64,000 bases of DNA, from contig NZ_QJRF01000040.1 in assembly GCF_013393345.1 (NCBI RefSeq), positions 306,131 through 370,130 on the forward strand. Direction: 5' to 3'. The translations under genes were made by a program, and so were the position numbers. This document shows positions 17,421 through 26,079 of the stretch, in pieces; within the stretch, counting starts at the first letter, position 1, and the number at the start of each line of letters is the position of its first letter. Source of the DNA: Pseudomonas taiwanensis (lineage in GTDB: Bacteria > Pseudomonadota > Gammaproteobacteria > Pseudomonadales > Pseudomonadaceae). The notes under the pieces were generated by a model. The model made no database searches. It worked only from the letters and a program-made list of their open reading frames with translations, and was not told the origin of the DNA.

Positions 17421-17819
17421 GTTGCCTCCCGTTGGTGTTCATCAGGACAGTGCCCGTCTGCGCGGGCGTGCACGGTTCGCCAGGGCGGTACGGCGGCCCC
17501 GGATGCAAAGGCAGGGAAAGGAATGGATCAGGGCGCGCCGGAATGGGCTTCGGGTAGCGTGCCTGGGAATTCGAATGTCATCCGGCCAACAAGCGGAACC
17601 TGAAGCATGGTTGCCTCCGTGGGCAGGCCGTTCCATCAGGGCTGGGCTGCTGGCGACTCCGAGACGCCAGCGGGAATGATTCGAGGATGCTAGGAGTCCT
17701 GGCAGGAACTGCCAATTGATTTAAACGCCTTACTCGACTGAGTTTTTTTCAAGCCGTTTCGGCAGCCGCCGCCTCTCGCGGTATCCTGTTGCGCCCTTTT
17801 GTACAGGCCCATCGTCCAG
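17421..17819. promoter_or_regulatory. Intergenic region with 44-bp shared element, copy D
   Basis: This 399-bp gap separates the divergent molybdenum hydroxylase and PhoD-like genes. At 17711-17754 it holds the fourth copy of the shared element: GCCAATTGAT, then CTGAGTTTTTTTCAAGC 27 bp on. Copy D lies about 290 bp from the hydroxylase start, much further than the others, implying a long leader. I see no credible gene in the remainder. Confidence 0.55.
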
Positions 17820-19763
17820 ATGTCCGCAGTCCCGAACCCGGAAAACCTCCCCGCCGTCCTCGCCGGCCCCATGCTGCGCCGTATCGAAGCGCGCCGCCTG
17901 GTGTTCTGGCTGGTCGGCTCGCGCCGGTTGTCGCCGGTGCTGCGGTTGTCCGTGGAGGGTGGTGTCGAGTATCCGCTGGGCGACGACAGCTGCCGGGTGA
18001 TTCCTTTTGGCCGGCACGCGTTCCTGCATCTGATCGACCTGCGACTGGAAACCTCCCTGCCCCTCGATCAGCAGATCGACTACGACCTGTTGATCGACGG
18101 CGAGGGCATTGGCCAGTGGGCGCCGCATCTGGTGCATGAGCACGCAACGCAGCCGAGCTTCGTCCTGCGCTCGCGCATCGACCAGTTGCTCCACGGCTCC
18201 TGCCGCAAGCCACACTTTCCGGCCAACGACGGCCTGCTCTGTGCCGACCGTCTGCTGGCTGCCGATCCAGCGCCCGAGCAACGCCCGGCCTTGCTGATGC
18301 TCAGCGGCGACCAGGTCTACACCGATGATGTGGCCGGCCCGATGCTGCGCGCCATTCACCAGTTGATCGCGCGGCTCGGCCTCTTCGACGAGCGGCTGGA
18401 GGGGGCGATCGTCAGCGACAGCGCGGCGCTGTACGGCCATGCCGCCTGCTACTACCACCGGGCGGATCTGCTCCCCGCGCTGGAAAGCAACGAGACCCTG
18501 CGCGAGCGTTTCTTTGGCGGCGCCCGCAAACCCATCTTCACCAGCGCCAATGCGGAGAACCATCTGGTGACGCTGGCCGAGGTGCTGGCCATGTACCTGC
18601 TGGTCTGGTCGCCGGTGCCCTGGACGCTGGTGGCGCCGCAAATGCCAGCACTGGAACCGAAGGAAGCCGAGCGCTACCGCCTGGAAGAAACGCGCCTGCA
18701 GGGCTTTCGCGAGGGACTGCCGGGGGCGGCGCGGGTGTTCGCCCACCTGCCGACGCTGATGATCTTCGACGACCATGACATCACCGACGATTGGAACCTC
18801 TCCGCGCAGTGGGAACTGACTGCCTATGACCATCCGTTCTCCAAACGCATCATCGGCAACGCGCTGGTCGCCTACATGCTCTGCCAGGGCTGGGGCAACG
18901 ATCCCGCGGCGTTCAGCGAAGTCCTGGACAAGGCCGAAGCGCTGACTGCCACCGCCGCCGCCGACAACCATCTCGACAGCGCGGTTCTGGACGGGTTGAT
19001 CGACCGTATGATCACCTTCAATCACTGGCAATACGTGCTCCCCACCACGCCAGCGATGGTCGTGCTGGATACCCGGACCCGCCGCTGGCGTAGCGAGATC
19101 GACCTCTCCCGGCCATCTGGCCTGCTGGATTGGGAAGCCCTGAGCGAACTGCAACAGGAGCTGCTGGATCATCCGTCAGCGATCATCGTTTCCCCGGCGC
19201 CGGTCTTCGGGGTCAAGCTGATCGAGACCGTCCAGCGGGTCTTCAGCGCCTTCGGCCAGCCGCTGCTGGTGGACGCGGAGAACTGGATGGCCCACCGGGG
19301 GGCGGCCCAGGTGATCCTGAACATCTTCCGCCACTCGCGCACGCCAGGCTCCTACGTGATCCTCTCCGGCGACGTGCATTACTCCTTCGTCTATGAAGTG
19401 CTGATCCGTCATCGCCAGGGCGGCCCGAAGATCTGGCAGATCACCAGCAGCGGCATCAAGAACGAGTTCCCACGGCGCCTGCTCGATGTGTTCGACCGCC
19501 TCAACCGCTGGCTCTACTCGCCGCGTTCGCCGTTGAACTGGTTCACCAAGCGGCGACCGATGAAGGTGATGCCGCGCACGCCGGCACACAGCAAGGCCGG
19601 TGAACGGTTGTGGAACTCCGCCGGGCTCGGGCAGGTGTTCTTCGATGCCGAAGGACGCCCAGCGCGCATCTTCCAGCTCAACGCCAATGGCGCCGAACCC
19701 ACCGAGTTCCTCGAGGAACGAGACGACCAACCGGACGGACTTCCGGTGGCGCGGCGGGTATGA
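17820..19763 (+). CDS. PhoD-like metallophosphatase family protein
   Basis: A 647-residue protein. The ATG at 17820 (MSAVPNPENLP) is preferred over an upstream TTG at 17799. The metal-binding motifs of the PhoD-like metallophosphoesterases are in order: LSGDQVYTDD around residue 160, FDDHDITDDWN around 318, and LSGDVHYSF around 520. No signal peptide is visible, unlike secreted PhoD alkaline phosphatases, so it is probably cytoplasmic. It is followed 32 bp later by a truncated haemoglobin gene on the same strand, which suggests cotranscription. The substrate is unknown. Confidence 0.85.
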   Translation: MSAVPNPENLPAVLAGPMLRRIEARRLVFWLVGSRRLSPVLRLSVEGGVEYPLGDDSCRVIPFGRHAFLHLIDLRLETSLPLDQQIDYDLLIDGEGIGQWAPHLVHEHATQPSFVLRSRIDQLLHGSCRKPHFPANDGLLCADRLLAADPAPEQRPALLMLSGDQVYTDDVAGPMLRAIHQLIARLGLFDERLEGAIVSDSAALYGHAACYYHRADLLPALESNETLRERFFGGARKPIFTSANAENHLVTLAEVLAMYLLVWSPVPWTLVAPQMPALEPKEAERYRLEETRLQGFREGLPGAARVFAHLPTLMIFDDHDITDDWNLSAQWELTAYDHPFSKRIIGNALVAYMLCQGWGNDPAAFSEVLDKAEALTATAAADNHLDSAVLDGLIDRMITFNHWQYVLPTTPAMVVLDTRTRRWRSEIDLSRPSGLLDWEALSELQQELLDHPSAIIVSPAPVFGVKLIETVQRVFSAFGQPLLVDAENWMAHRGAAQVILNIFRHSRTPGSYVILSGDVHYSFVYEVLIRHRQGGPKIWQITSSGIKNEFPRRLLDVFDRLNRWLYSPRSPLNWFTKRRPMKVMPRTPAHSKAGERLWNSAGLGQVFFDAEGRPARIFQLNANGAEPTEFLEERDDQPDGLPVARRV

Positions 19764-19795
19764 TGCCGGCCCGGAATTCCTGACGGTCAGCTTCC

Positions 19796-20215
19796 ATGAG
19801 TAACACTCTTCCCTTCGGCACCGGCGATGCCTCCTACCAGGCCGCTGGCGGCATAGACGGCCTGCGACGGCTGGTGGACGATTTCTACCGGCTGATGGAC
19901 GAACTGCCGGAAGCCGCCGACCTGCGCCGCCTGCACCCGGACAGCCTGGAGCAATCCCGCGACAAGCTGGCCTGCTTCCTCAGCGGCTGGCTGGGCGGCC
20001 CGAAGCTGTTCAGCGAGAAGTACGGCTCCATCTCCATTCCCTCCTTCCACGCCCAGTGGCCTGTCGACGAATCCCTCAGCAGCGCCTGGCTGGGCTGCAT
20101 GGAGCGCGCCATTGCCCAGCAGCCCTTCTCCCCTGAGTTTGCCGAGTACCTGCTGTCACAGCTGAAAGTGCCGGCCCACCGGGTGGTGCAGGCGAGCCGC
20201 GCCAGGCACGGGTAA
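19796..20215 (+). CDS. Group II truncated haemoglobin
   Basis: A 139-residue globin of the 2/2 fold, group II. The sequence starts PFGTGDASYQAAGGIDGLRRLVDDFYRLMD and has the family's LSGWLGGPKLFSEKYG region. The proximal haem histidine lies in the IPSFHAQWPV motif, followed by a WLGCM segment carrying the tryptophan typical of group II. Members bind oxygen or NO and are linked to protection against nitrosative stress. It sits 32 bp behind the PhoD-like gene. A function in NO or oxygen handling is inferred from the family. Confidence 0.88.
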   Translation: MSNTLPFGTGDASYQAAGGIDGLRRLVDDFYRLMDELPEAADLRRLHPDSLEQSRDKLACFLSGWLGGPKLFSEKYGSISIPSFHAQWPVDESLSSAWLGCMERAIAQQPFSPEFAEYLLSQLKVPAHRVVQASRARHG

Positions 20216-20228
20216 GCGGCAAAATCCT

Positions 20229-20413
20229 GTGGGGGCGATTTCAATCGCTGTGCGGACCGTAGGTTCGCCCTGCGGCCCTGCATGGGGCAGCTGCGCAGCC
20301 CTTCGCGAATGAATTCGCTCCCACAAGATCTGCCTCCTGACGTCTTTGACGGCTCCCCGACCATCCCTGTAGGGGCGAATTCATTCGCCAAAGGGCGACG
20401 CAGTCGCCCCCAC
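20229..20413. repeat. Two REP-type palindromic elements
   Basis: The first runs 20229-20324, from GTGGGGGCGATTTCAATCGC to its partner GCGAATGAATTCGCTCCCAC. The second is short, 20369-20413, from GTAGGGGCGAATTCATTCGC to GCGACGCAGTCGCCCCCAC. Between and after them stands a duplicated TGACGTCTTTGACGG / TGAAGTCTTTGACGG spacer. These belong to the GGGGCGAATTCATTCGCC REP class found several times in the window. Confidence 0.85.
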
Positions 20414-20455
20414 AAAAAGCTGCTTCCTGAAGTCTTTGACGGGTGACCAGCTGCG

Positions 20456-20486
20456 TCCATATAGTAAGCAACGCTTATTATATGGA
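20456..20486. promoter_or_regulatory. MarR-type operator over the efflux operon promoter
   Basis: A 31-bp palindrome: left arm TCCATATAGTAAGC, 3-base spacer, right arm GCTTATTATATGGA, with one mismatch in 14 bp. It overlaps a promoter reading TTGACG at 20436 and TATAGT at 20460 (18-bp spacer), and ends 10 bp before the marR start. This is the expected place for an autorepressing MarR protein. Confidence 0.8.
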
Positions 20487-20495
20487 CACCACATC

Positions 20496-20924
20496 ATGCC
20501 CCGCCTCGAAGAGAGCATCGGCTTCCTCCTCACCGATGCTTCCCGCCTGATGCGCCGCTCCTTTGAGCAACGCATCACCGGCAGCAGCCTCACGCTCGCC
20601 CAGGCCCGTGCGCTGGCACATGTCGCGCGTAACGAAGGTTGCCGCCAGGTCGAGCTGGCCGACCAGCTGGAGGTGAAGCCCATCACCCTCGCCCGCTTGC
20701 TGGATCAACTGGAGCAAGCCGAGCTGGTGGAGCGCCGCCCCGATCCTGATGACCGCCGCGCCTATCGGCTCTACTTGCGCCCCCAGGCCGACCAAGCGCT
20801 GGACGACATCCGCACCGCCGGCGCCGCCATGCTCGCCGTGGCACTGCAAGGCTTCAGCGAGGCTGAAGCGGACGCGCTCGCCAGTGCCCTTCGCAAGATG
20901 CGCAGCAACCTTTCATCCCGTTGA
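20496..20924 (+). CDS. MarR-family repressor of the emrAB-type operon
   Basis: A 142-residue MarR-family winged-helix protein. The ATG at 20496 gives the typical start MPRLEESIGFLLTDASRLMRRSFEQ; the longer frame would read through the promoter. The DNA-binding region is CRQVELADQLEVKPITLARLLDQLEQAELVERRPDPDDRRAY, with the DxR beta-wing. It lies 22 bp ahead of the membrane-fusion gene, and a perfect-looking operator overlaps its own promoter. It is presumably released by a lipophilic or phenolic ligand to derepress the pump, by family analogy. Confidence 0.92.
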   Translation: MPRLEESIGFLLTDASRLMRRSFEQRITGSSLTLAQARALAHVARNEGCRQVELADQLEVKPITLARLLDQLEQAELVERRPDPDDRRAYRLYLRPQADQALDDIRTAGAAMLAVALQGFSEAEADALASALRKMRSNLSSR

Positions 20925-20946
20925 TTCCAAAAGGAAGCGCAACGCC

Positions 20947-22020
20947 ATGAACACCCACACGGTCATCGTTCCGGAACAGGACGCAGCGACTGCCAGCAAT
21001 CCCCGCAGCAAACGCCTGCTGCTGATGGGCGTCGTTCCCCTTCTTGCCGTGGGCCTTGGACTGGCCGCCTATCTCCATGGCGGTCGTTTTGTCGAGACGG
21101 ACAACGCCTACGCCAAGGCTGACAAAGTGCCGATCAGTGCCGATGTGTCCGGCACCATCACCGAGGTGCTGACTCGCGAGAACGATCGGGTGGACGCCGG
21201 GCAGGTGCTGTTCCGTATCGACCCGGCGAGCTTCCGCATCGCCATTGCCAGGGCCGAAGCGCGATTGGCCCAGGTACGCACCGACCTCGCCGCCCTGAAA
21301 GCCAGCTACCAGGAAAAATCTTCCGAGCTGGCCCTGGCCCGCACCCGGCACGCTTATGCCGAGAAGGACCTGCAGCGCCAGGCCAACCTTGCGCAGAAGG
21401 GCTACCTCTCACCGGCCAGGCTCGATGAGTCGCGCCAGGCCACCCAGATCGCCGAACAGGAAATCGACGCCCGCGAGCACGACCTCAAGCGCATCGCCGA
21501 GAACCTCGGCGGCAGCCCGAATGTGCCGGTGGAGCAACACCCGACCTACCTCAGCGCCCAGGCCGAGCTGGAGCAGGCGCGCCTCGACCTGCAACGCTCC
21601 GAAGTCCGCGCGTCGCTGCCCGGCAGCATCAGCAAGGTGCCGCAGCCCGGCCAGTACATCAGCGCTGGCAATACCGCGATGACCCTGGTGGTGGACGACA
21701 ACCTCTGGGTGGAAGCCAACTTCCCGGAGAAGGACCTGACCTATGTACGGCCCGGTCAGGCGGTAGACGTGCGCTTCGACATCTACCCGGACAACCTCTG
21801 GCACGGTGAAGTGGAAAGCCTGAGCCCGGCCACCGGTTCCGAGTTCTCGGTGCTGCCGGCGCAGAACGCCACCGGTAACTGGGTGAAAGTGGCGCAGCGG
21901 GTGCCGGTGCGCATCCACCTGCAACCCGACGCCAAGCTACCTCCGCTGCGCGCCGGTCTGAGCGCGGTCGTGGAAATCGATACCGGCCACCGCCGCAGCC
22001 TCGCCAGCCTGCTGCCCTGA
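20947..22020 (+). CDS. EmrA-like membrane-fusion (HlyD family) protein
   Basis: A 357-residue periplasmic adaptor subunit. An N-terminal membrane anchor lies at about residues 25-46 (LLLMGVVPLLAVGLGLAAYL). It is followed by the first half of the biotinyl-lipoyl domain (FVETDNAYAKADKVPISADVSGTI), an alpha-helical hairpin and the second lipoyl half with the RASLPGSISKV segment. It bridges the inner-membrane pump encoded next to it and a TolC-type outer-membrane channel, which is not encoded here. It is cotranscribed with marR upstream and emrB 5 bp downstream. Confidence 0.9.
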   Translation: MNTHTVIVPEQDAATASNPRSKRLLLMGVVPLLAVGLGLAAYLHGGRFVETDNAYAKADKVPISADVSGTITEVLTRENDRVDAGQVLFRIDPASFRIAIARAEARLAQVRTDLAALKASYQEKSSELALARTRHAYAEKDLQRQANLAQKGYLSPARLDESRQATQIAEQEIDAREHDLKRIAENLGGSPNVPVEQHPTYLSAQAELEQARLDLQRSEVRASLPGSISKVPQPGQYISAGNTAMTLVVDDNLWVEANFPEKDLTYVRPGQAVDVRFDIYPDNLWHGEVESLSPATGSEFSVLPAQNATGNWVKVAQRVPVRIHLQPDAKLPPLRAGLSAVVEIDTGHRRSLASLLP

Positions 22021-22025
22021 TCGCC

Positions 22026-23567
22026 ATGAACACGAAAGCCGCCCGGAGCGCCGGCAACCATCGCTGGCTGATCACGCTGTCGGTGATGCTCGCCACCATC
22101 ATGCAGGCGCTGGACACCACCATCGCCAACGTCGCCCTGCCTCACATGCAGGGGAGCATGGGCACCACCCAGGACCAGATCAGCTGGGTGCTGACGTCCT
22201 ATATAGTCGCCGCCGCCATCTGCATGCCGCTGACCGGATTCATCGCCGCGCGCTTTGGCCGCAAGCGGCTGTTCATGTGGTCCATCGTCGGCTTCACCAT
22301 CGCCTCGATGCTCTGTGGCGCGGCGCAGAGCCTGGAGCAGATCGTCCTGTTCCGCCTGCTCCAGGGCGTGTTCGGCGCCAGCCTGGTGCCACTGTCCCAG
22401 GCGGTCCTGCTGGATACCTACCCGACTGAGCAGCATGGTTCGGCCATGGCCATCTGGGGCGTGGGGGTGATGGTCGGCCCGATCCTCGGCCCCAGCCTCG
22501 GTGGCTGGCTCACCGAGTACTACGACTGGCGCTGGGTGTTCTACATCAACCTGCCCTTCGGCCTACTGGCCTGGTTCGGCCTGACCGCCTTCCTCAAGGA
22601 AACCCCCATCGAACGGGAACGCCGCTTCGACCTGCTCGGCTTCGCGCTACTCGCCCTGGCCATTGGCGCCCTGCAACTGATGCTGGACCGGGGTGAATCC
22701 CAGGACTGGTTCCACAGCCCCGAAATACTCGTCGAGGCGGTGCTGGCGGGGCTTGGTCTGTATCTGTTCATCGTCCACGTGCTGACCCATCGCGAACCCT
22801 TCATCGACCCGGCCATGTTCCGCGACCGCAACCTCAGCATCGGCCTGATGTTCATCTTCATCGTCGGCATCATGCTGTTCGCCACCATGACCCTGCTGCC
22901 GCCATTCATGCAGAACCTGATGGGCTACCCGGTGCTGGATGTGGGCAACCTGATCGCGCCGCGCGGCCTGGGCACCATGGCAGCAATGATGCTGGTGGGC
23001 CGCTTGATCAACCGTTTCGACCCACGGGGAATGATCGGGCTGGGCCTGGTGCTCACTGCCTTTTCGTTGTGGGAAATGACCCAGTTCACCGATCAAGTCA
23101 GCAGCTTCGCCATTGTCCGCAGCGGCATGGTCCAGGGCTTCGGACTGGGGCTGATCTTCGTGCCGCTGTCGACCCTGACCTTCTCCACCCTGGCGCCGCG
23201 CTACCGCAACGAGGGCACCGCGCTGTTCAGCCTGATGCGTAACGTTGGCAGCGGGATCGGCATTTCCCTGGTGATCAGCTACCTGGCCCAGCGCACACAG
23301 ATCAACCACGCCACCTTCAGTGACTACATGACGCCTTTCAACCAGGCCCTGATCCAGGCGACCGAACGTGGCGCAGTCGACCTGTCCAGCCCGGCGGGAT
23401 TGGTGGCGTTGAACCTGGACGTGACGCGCCAGGCGACCATCCTCGCGTACCTGCAGGACTTCCGCCTGATGATGTTCGTCACCCTCGCCTCCCTGCCGTT
23501 GCTGCTGTTCCTGCACAAGCCGCCGAAAACATCCGGCGCGCCGCAGACCCACGCGGTGATGGACTGA
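22026..23567 (+). CDS. EmrB-like DHA2-family MFS drug exporter
   Basis: A 513-residue, 14-helix DHA2-family proton-driven exporter. The opening helix contains LDTTIANVALPHMQGSMG, a hallmark of EmrB/QacA relatives, followed by FGRKRLF in loop 2-3 and the motif C region GPILGPSLGGWL. It works with the preceding membrane-fusion protein to export drugs or toxic metabolites. It ends one base before the convergent AraC gene with no terminator between them, so the two transcripts must overlap. The operon may protect the cell from substrates handled by the nearby catabolic genes, but that link is speculative. Confidence 0.92.
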   Translation: MNTKAARSAGNHRWLITLSVMLATIMQALDTTIANVALPHMQGSMGTTQDQISWVLTSYIVAAAICMPLTGFIAARFGRKRLFMWSIVGFTIASMLCGAAQSLEQIVLFRLLQGVFGASLVPLSQAVLLDTYPTEQHGSAMAIWGVGVMVGPILGPSLGGWLTEYYDWRWVFYINLPFGLLAWFGLTAFLKETPIERERRFDLLGFALLALAIGALQLMLDRGESQDWFHSPEILVEAVLAGLGLYLFIVHVLTHREPFIDPAMFRDRNLSIGLMFIFIVGIMLFATMTLLPPFMQNLMGYPVLDVGNLIAPRGLGTMAAMMLVGRLINRFDPRGMIGLGLVLTAFSLWEMTQFTDQVSSFAIVRSGMVQGFGLGLIFVPLSTLTFSTLAPRYRNEGTALFSLMRNVGSGIGISLVISYLAQRTQINHATFSDYMTPFNQALIQATERGAVDLSSPAGLVALNLDVTRQATILAYLQDFRLMMFVTLASLPLLLFLHKPPKTSGAPQTHAVMD

Positions 23568-23568
23568 G

Positions 23569-24540
23569 CTAGCCAGCCGCCACGCCCCTGGCCCGGCTTC
23601 GTCGCCAGGCGGCCGGCGGCGCACCGAACTCGCGGCGGAAGGCACGACTGAAGGCCGTGTCGGTCTGGTAGCCGACGTCCTCGGCGATACGCGCCAGTGG
23701 GGCATTGCTGCGGCTGAGCAGGTTGGCGGCCAGGAGCATGCGCCACTGGGTGAGGTACTGCATGGGCGAGCTGCCCACCAGAAGCTGGAAGCGTTCCGCG
23801 AGTACCGATCGCGAGGTGCCTGCAGTGCGCGCCAGCTCCTCCAGGGTCCAGGCCTGGGCCGGGCATTTGTGCAGGGCCGTCAGCGCCGAACCGACTATCC
23901 GGTCCCCCAGCCCCGCCAGCCAGCCAGTACGCCCATCGGCCTGCTCGTTCATGTACAGGCGCAGCACTTCGATGAACAGCACTTCCGCCAGCTTGGCCAA
24001 CACGCCCTCGCCACCCGGTCGCGGTGACTTCGCTTCCGTGAGTGCATAGCGCACGGACGCTTCCAGCCAGGGACCGGCACTCGAACCCCGTACGTTTACC
24101 CGAACCAGGGGAGGCAAACCGGCCAGGAGTATGTCCGCCAATCGCGCATCGCAGGCCAGGTAGCCACAGACCAGGCGCGTGATCGCCCCACCGCCGCCAT
24201 ACGCCAGTTGCCGGGGTCGGCGCGCCAGCACTTGGTCCAGCCGCCCGCCCTTGGCCGGCGGCAAGCCGGGCTGGGAGGTCATGCGATGGGCGTCACCCTG
24301 GGGAAACAGCACCGCGTCACCGGCCGACAGACGCACGGGCTCCTGCCGGCCGATTTCGACGAAGCACTCGCCTTCGGTGATCAGGTGGAAGATCACCACG
24401 CGCTCGGCGCCCGGTTCCAGCAGCGGCGCCACCGTATCGGCGCGGGGTGACTGGTAGCACCAGGGGGCGCTGAAGCGTGCGTTGATGAAGATGGCGCCGA
24501 CCAGGTGGACGACGCGCAGGGTTTCCGACAGTGCATCCAT
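23569..24540 (-). CDS. AraC-family regulator with N-terminal cupin domain
   Basis: A 323-residue protein. The start at 24540 (MDALSETLRVVHLVGAIFINARFSAPWCY) has a GGAGG ribosome site; the longer frame to 24720 is less likely. The N-terminal half is a cupin-type ligand domain (the AraC_binding/cupin_6 group), including HLITEGECFVEIG and a PQGDAHRM histidine motif. The C-terminal two helix-turn-helix AraC domain occupies the last 100 residues, with LEELARTAGTSRSVLAERFQ and IAEDVGYQTDTAFSRAFRREFG. It is divergent from the DUF4242-methyltransferase pair, a plausible target. Confidence 0.9.
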   Translation of the reverse strand: MDALSETLRVVHLVGAIFINARFSAPWCYQSPRADTVAPLLEPGAERVVIFHLITEGECFVEIGRQEPVRLSAGDAVLFPQGDAHRMTSQPGLPPAKGGRLDQVLARRPRQLAYGGGGAITRLVCGYLACDARLADILLAGLPPLVRVNVRGSSAGPWLEASVRYALTEAKSPRPGGEGVLAKLAEVLFIEVLRLYMNEQADGRTGWLAGLGDRIVGSALTALHKCPAQAWTLEELARTAGTSRSVLAERFQLLVGSSPMQYLTQWRMLLAANLLSRSNAPLARIAEDVGYQTDTAFSRAFRREFGAPPAAWRRSRARGVAAG

Positions 24541-24764
24541 CAGCCCGAACCTCCAGCGCAATTCTGAAATTCTGGTCGGTCGCGGGAACAGGCAGCGTTT
24601 CGTCGGATAAGTGGCGCTGCGCGGACGATCAAGCAACCCTTGCCGACGCTCGGACAGGACGGTGCCCCTTTTGAGGCGGATAGTTTTGCCCAGCACGTCC
24701 TTGCTGCCCGTTGTACCCAAGGCGTGTCGGCAACACCCAAAAAGCCAAGAAACCAGAGGTCCCC

Positions 24765-25037
24765 ATGCCCAAGTTCCTCATTGAAAGAGAGATACCGGAA
24801 GCTGGAAAACTCACGGAACGAGACCTCAAAGCCATCTCGCAGAAGTCCTGCCGGGTACTCAAGGAAATCGGACCAGAGGTGCAGTGGGTCCAGAGCTACG
24901 TCACCGACGACAAGCTGTACTGCGTCTACATCGCCAACGACGAGGAGCTGATCCGCGAACACGCCCAGCGTGGCGGATTCCCCGTCAGCCGCATTTCCCG
25001 CATCAGCTCGACCATCGATCCGACCACAGCAGAATGA
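24765..25037 (+). CDS. DUF4242 domain protein
   Basis: A 90-residue protein made of one ferredoxin-like DUF4242 domain. The start MPKFLIEREIPEAGKL is typical, and the family YVTDDKLYCVYIA core and the FPVSRISRI end are present. The only characterised relatives are small nickel-binding proteins of actinomycetes; whether metal is bound here is unknown. The gene is coupled to a methyltransferase gene through an ATGA overlap and is divergent from the AraC regulator, 224 bp away. Function is not known. Confidence 0.8.
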   Translation: MPKFLIEREIPEAGKLTERDLKAISQKSCRVLKEIGPEVQWVQSYVTDDKLYCVYIANDEELIREHAQRGGFPVSRISRISSTIDPTTAE

Positions 25038-25858
25038 GCCCCGAAATGACTTCCGCAATTGACCTGAATGCACTGAAAAGCAAACAAATGGCCTCCTGGG
25101 CCAGCGGCGACTACGCCGTCATCGGAACCACCCTGCAGTTGGTCGGCGAACTGCTCGCCGAAGCCTGCGACCTGCGCCATGGCGAGTCCGTGCTGGACGT
25201 CGCGGCTGGCAATGGCAACGCCACCCTGGCCGCCGCGCGTCGAGGCGGACGGGTGACCTCGACCGACTATGTAGCGGCGCTGCTGGAACGTGGCCAGGAA
25301 CGCGCCCGCGCCGAGCGTCTGGAGGTGAACTTCCAGACGGCTGACGCCGAGAACCTGCCCTTCCCTGACGCCAGCTTCGACGTGGTGCTGTCGACCTTCG
25401 GCGTGATGTTCACTCCCGACCAGGTCAAGGCCGCCTCCGAGCTGGCCAGGGTCTGCCGACCCGGTGGGCGCATCGGCCTAGCCAACTGGACCCCGGATGG
25501 CTTCATCGGCCAGGTGTTCAAGACCCTCGGCCGCCACCTGCCCCCGCCACCCGGCGTGCAGCCTCCTTCGCTCTGGGGCGTGGAGAGCCACCTGCGCGAA
25601 CTGTTCGACGACAGCGCCCGCGAGATTTCGGTGGCGCGGCGACTGCACAACTTCCGCTACCAGTCGGCAGCCCACTTCCTGGAAGTCTTCCGTACCTGGT
25701 ACGGCCCGGTGCACAAGGCATTCGCCGCCCTCCCCGAGGACGGCGCCGTCGTCCTGGAACGTGACCTGATGGAGCTGCTCGAACGCTACAACCGTGCCGG
25801 CCCAGAGTCGCTGATCGTGCCCAGCGAATACGTGGAGGTGGTGATCACCCGTCGTTGA
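25034..25858 (+). CDS. Class I SAM-dependent methyltransferase
   Basis: A 274-residue protein using the ATG that overlaps the DUF4242 stop; a second in-frame ATG at 25046 is equally possible. The SAM-binding motifs of the class I fold are clear: LDVAAGNGNATLAAARRGG for motif I, TADAENLPFPDASFDVV for the next two, and a RPGGRIGLANWTPDGF region after. The family includes UbiE/MenG-like and small-molecule methyltransferases. The substrate is not inferable. Translational coupling to the DUF4242 gene suggests that the two act together. Confidence 0.88.
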   Translation: MSPEMTSAIDLNALKSKQMASWASGDYAVIGTTLQLVGELLAEACDLRHGESVLDVAAGNGNATLAAARRGGRVTSTDYVAALLERGQERARAERLEVNFQTADAENLPFPDASFDVVLSTFGVMFTPDQVKAASELARVCRPGGRIGLANWTPDGFIGQVFKTLGRHLPPPPGVQPPSLWGVESHLRELFDDSAREISVARRLHNFRYQSAAHFLEVFRTWYGPVHKAFAALPEDGAVVLERDLMELLERYNRAGPESLIVPSEYVEVVITRR

Positions 25859-25880
25859 GGTGAAGGTCGTACTTGCTCCT

Positions 25881-25975
25881 GTGGGGGCGAATTCATTCGC
25901 AAAGGGACGCGCAGCATCCCCTGAGATTTCGAGGGCCGGCCCTTCGGTCCGGTTAGCGAATGAATTCGCCCCCAC
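25881..25975. repeat. REP-type palindromic element
   Basis: It runs from GTGGGGGCGAATTCATTCGC to GCGAATGAATTCGCCCCCAC, with inverted termini over 20 bp. It lies 22 bp downstream of the methyltransferase gene. Confidence 0.85.
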
Positions 25976-26079
25976 GGTCTTGCGAGCACGACGAGACAGC
26001 ACCCGCTTCTGAATCGGCGCATTTCTGGTAGCCTCGGGGCTTTCCGCCGTACCGGCCCAGCCATGGAAGCCCAGGACCC

